Shown one piece after another: positions 61,201 through 64,000 of a stretch of DNA of 64,000 bases (positions are counted from its first letter, which is position 1; each line of letters begins with the position of its first letter). A program made the position numbers and the translations under genes. The notes beneath the pieces are model-generated. The model saw nothing but the letters and a program-made list of their open reading frames with translations. It searched no databases and had not been told where the DNA came from. The stretch is from Myrica gale (lineage: Eukaryota > Streptophyta > Magnoliopsida > Fagales > Myricaceae). Location: assembly GCA_963930655.1 (NCBI GenBank), contig OZ005602.1, positions 26,239,840 through 26,303,839 of the forward strand. Direction: 5' to 3'.

Positions 61201-63061
61201 TGTACAGCAGAATTATTTTTCCTCAAACCCACAAACACATGAGAACTATTCTCCCTAATGACAGAAACATTTAAGGACTCGTTAGAAGGGTATTTATTAT
61301 CCATGTAATTCAGTTTAGACATTATTTATTTTATCATATCTATACACATATTCTCCATCTAGAGCTCATTGCCATTTTCCGGCAGATGGAAAAATACTAT
61401 GAAGAAAAGAAAATTTACACCTATCCCCAAACTATGAAGGTGACATTATCATTATAATCTGCACAGAACCCCAGAATTTTCACCTATCCCAAAATTAAGG
61501 TCATGAGCTAAAGAAAATAAAATAAAATAAAATAAAAAATAATCCTCCTAGGCCACAACAGAAAAGAAAACCAATTAAGATCGACACCAATGAGAAAGAT
61601 ACATTAACAACCTTAGCTGCCTTCTCCTGTGATGGTACAAGGAATAACAGAAAGGGACTCGCGAATGATAGACCTTCTTTCTCCTTTCTTGCAATGGTAT
61701 CAGCAGCAATGGAAACTATCCAAGCAATTTGCTCTATCGTAGAGCTAGCTCCACTTGTCTCCAAAATATCCTTCCCAGCTGAATAATATGTCCAGAACTC
61801 AACTCCCCATGAGTTTACAAACAAAGGCTTGTCCTCTTCACTAATGTAGGAACCATCATGTCTCAATGCAGTTTCTACAGAATTCAAGCACATAATAAGA
61901 AACTTCGATGGACAATTTGAGTTTTCACAGGCCAATCTGTGTTGACCATGGACACCAACCATCCGAATCATTTGAACCTTTTCTGTTGGGTCAGCAAGAC
62001 ATTGCTGGCCCAGATCAGTAATAGATATCTTTAAACTTTTTTTAGCCTTCAAATCTACAACCTTCTCCTTTTCCTGTTCTGTTTGATTAAGCTTCATAAC
62101 ATTCATTGCATAGTTTCCCTCTCGGTGCAGCACCCTTCCCATCATCTCGGGGAGGCATTCCCTTCTTGGGTTCCTTTCTTTCAAAATCTTTCTTCCCATG
62201 CTTGTCGTTGAAAGGATCGTCAAGAGTAGGAAGGCTAAAGCACATACCCTGTGATATCAAGATAAAGGCATGTCATATCAGATCATAATTCTTCCGTAAA
62301 CTGATATTAACACGTCAGATCACAAGAAAATAAAAGGTAAAATATTTTTCTGCAGCAACCATCTCTTTCACAAATAAGCATTTTTTTGGGTAATTACAAA
62401 TAAGCACTACACGGACAATATGAAATTGGGAACTTGGACAAAGACAAGAAAATGCCTCTAAATCATTTTGGAATCCAAACCAACAAAATTTGTTAGAGAC
62501 CAAGTACAACCAAAAGTTTTAGTTTCAGACATCACCATCACATTAAGACCGAAAAAACCAGTGTTCTCTAGCAATTTCTTGATTCCCGTCTCATTCCCTC
62601 GGTACAAAATAAAGAGAGGATATCGAGGGATGTAGGCTGTCAACTCAAAAGTCAAAACTCATTTCTGAGAATCGTCCAAAAAAAGAAATTCAACCAACCC
62701 TTTTAAAAAAAACCACTAATGCTTCGTGTGTTTTCCATTCTACTTCCTTCTTTTTCCAAATGGCCATCATAATAAAAGAATCACGTACACATCAAAACCC
62801 AATTCAAGTAACTCCATTTAACGCACCAGAAACCAGAGCAGTGAACTTCATCGGCTTTTACTCTCACTTTCTAGACAACCATAAATGATATGACAGAAGA
62901 AATACCTCGCACATGCGGCGTTTGCCAGACTTGCGACGTTTCTTGGAGGCAATAATGGCGGCTACCCGAGCAGAGACCGAAGTAGAATCCGTCTTCTTCT
63001 GAACCCTCTTCCGGCTCGCCTTGTTCCTCTTCTTCCTCATTGCATCGTCACCTTTCGCCAT
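58261..63061 (-). pseudogene. Plant DEAD-box RNA-helicase-like gene, with multiple frame lesions
   Basis: Seven exons: 62906-63061, 61612-62248, 61040-61128, 60547-60646, 59087-59337, 58673-58849, 58261-58549. The repaired length would be about 565 aa. The start is the ATG at 63061. The N-terminus is strongly basic (KKRNKASRKRVQKK, ASKKRRKSGKRRMC), suggesting nuclear or nucleolar localisation. Helicase-like blocks follow: FLLFLVPSQEKAAKV, GIHTVSIHPGAS, FLVTTPERLLELVS, LLVVDG-type motif II (a degenerate DEAD) and RMARHTVNGVLHSFLT near the end. I recognise this as a conserved, poorly characterised plant helicase-like family. Lesions: +1 nt near 62131-62141 (exon 2 is 637 nt, not a multiple of 3), -1 nt near 59268-59271, TAA at 59204-59206, and +1 in a run of eight A (58717-58724). 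Three lie in homopolymer-like contexts. Confidence 0.82.
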
Positions 63062-63250
63062 TTCCGCCAACAACGAAAGTAAGAAAGAAAGAGAGACAGA
63101 GAGAGGGGTTTTCGGTTTTCTTTTAGATGTCGACTTCGGCCACTTACGACCTTAGTCTGCACTCAGCAGTGGCAGGATAGATATTTTGGCATAAATATGA
63201 TGGTGATATATAAGCAAGCCACAGTCTGTATTTTGTTGTGTTTAGCTATA

Positions 63251-63338
63251 GGCCCAAAGCTATTTTAAAAGCTCGTTGGAAAATCAACAGGCCTGGAGCC
63301 ACAAAGTTGGGCTTGCAAACTGATCGGTCACTGGCCCA
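63251..63338. promoter_or_regulatory. TGGGCC/T motifs upstream of the helicase-like gene
   Basis: GGCCCA at 63251-63256 and 63333-63338 and TGGGCT at 63308-63313, about 190-280 bases upstream of the ATG at 63061. These are site II-like elements common upstream of plant ribosome-related genes. Motif match only. Confidence 0.4.
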
Positions 63339-63559
63339 AAACAATCAGAAAATAAATCTTAAAAGGAAAGAAGATAGGGTATAATCCAAAGGCCACACCC
63401 ACGATTCATAATCCAAGGGTTGTCGTGAAAACCCAATAAACTTCATGAAGAATTACGTGTTCAAAGGCCTTCGAACAAAATTGATTAATCTGAAGAAAAA
63501 ATTTACAAAAATCTATATTTTTTTTTGTCTAGGCAATTAAAAAAATCTGAGTACTCATT

Positions 63560-63740
63560 TACGTGCATTATGCTCGGATGGACCTGACTCTAAAAAATTG
63601 TTTGCACCTGGAGAGATTCGAACCTGAGAGAGTACTCGAACGAACCTGATCCCAAAATTGTTTGCACCTTAAGAGATTTGAATCTGAGACCTCAAATGAG
63701 CACGCCTCTAGATCTCTAGTATTGACCACCCAAATCAACC
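63560..63740 (-). repeat. SINE-like repeat, copy 2
   Basis: On the minus strand, GTGCTCATTTGAGGTCTCAG precedes a degenerate box B (GATTCAAATC, complement of 63675-63684), matching the unit at 1541-1772. A second related block (GATTCGAACC at 63615-63624) repeats TTGTTTGCACCT...GAGAGATTCGAACC with 60-bp spacing, so part of the unit is duplicated. Confidence 0.45.
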
Positions 63741-63947
63741 CCTTGGAGTTAAAAATCCATGTTTTCATTAATGAGGTTTGGTTTTATAATACAATATTGC
63801 ATGATCCGGACTTTATACTCTTCTCAGAGGGCATTTCAATGAAATATAAAGAATTATTGTCACTCTTTCTTTCTTTCTTTTTTCTTGATATCTTTCAACC
63901 ATTGAAATGACTTGAGACCGCCTATGGATGCATATATATCTAGGAGC

Positions 63948-63949
<2 letters not shown>

Positions 63950-64000
<51 letters not shown>
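63950..64000. repeat. (AT)n microsatellite at the window end
   Basis: At least 25 AT units continuing to the last base; its true length is not visible. Confidence 0.9.

Noticed and set aside
1..64000. CRISPR arrays, operons, prokaryotic features
   Set aside because: No regularly spaced repeats; genes have spliceosomal introns and plant retroelements surround them.

Overview
The window is nuclear DNA of a flowering plant, most probably a eudicot. The evidence is AT-rich intergenic sequence, genes with many short GT-AG introns, plant-specific families (CTR1-type Raf kinase, CSLA glycosyltransferase, CYP714 cytochrome P450, OTU4-type deubiquitinase), a nuclear copy of mitochondrial rps14, nuclear-type tRNA-His and tRNA-Leu genes, and a dense load of copia, TRIM, hAT, Tourist-like and SINE elements. 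I cannot name the species. All exon models were made by eye from splice sites and remembered family sequences; none was checked by a search.

Layout, left to right. 1-5.3 kb: intergenic with SINE-like and hAT-like debris. 5.35-5.85 kb (+): small predicted plastid membrane protein. 8.3-15.9 kb (-): intact 15-exon CTR1-like kinase of 681 aa. 18.0-18.3 kb (-): intact intronless ribosomal protein S14 of mitochondrial type. 20.6-25.9 kb: Ty1/copia retrotransposon on the minus strand whose two LTRs are inverted relative to each other but which still has a 5-bp target duplication. 26.0-28.9 kb (-): methyltransferase (METTL13-like) pseudogene split by a 1.48-kb hAT element with a perfect 8-bp target duplication. 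29.1-29.8 kb: TRIM element. 30.35 kb: tRNA-His. 35.06-37.3 kb (+): intact OTU deubiquitinase of 335 aa. 39.7-40.5 kb: non-autonomous hAT-like element. 41.2-43.2 kb (-): CYP714 P450 with a frameshifted C-terminus and an hAT-type MITE about 250 bp upstream. 44.7-45.9 kb: second deletion derivative of the same hAT family. 47.4 kb: tRNA-Leu. 48.5-54.0 kb (-): CSLA mannan-synthase-like gene with a 4-bp insertion and a nonsense codon. 58.3-63.1 kb (-): DEAD-box-helicase-like gene with three 1-nt frameshifts and one nonsense codon. The window ends in an AT microsatellite.

The genes do not form a pathway; this is an ordinary plant gene neighbourhood. Four of eight protein genes carry reading-frame lesions and four are intact. 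Several lesions lie in homopolymers and could be base-calling errors, but the substitution stops, the 4-bp insertion and the hAT insertion are not typical sequencing errors. The most unusual object is the copia element: it appears to have integrated with two U5 ends after a template switch at a 4-nt AAAA microhomology, giving 290-bp inverted termini.
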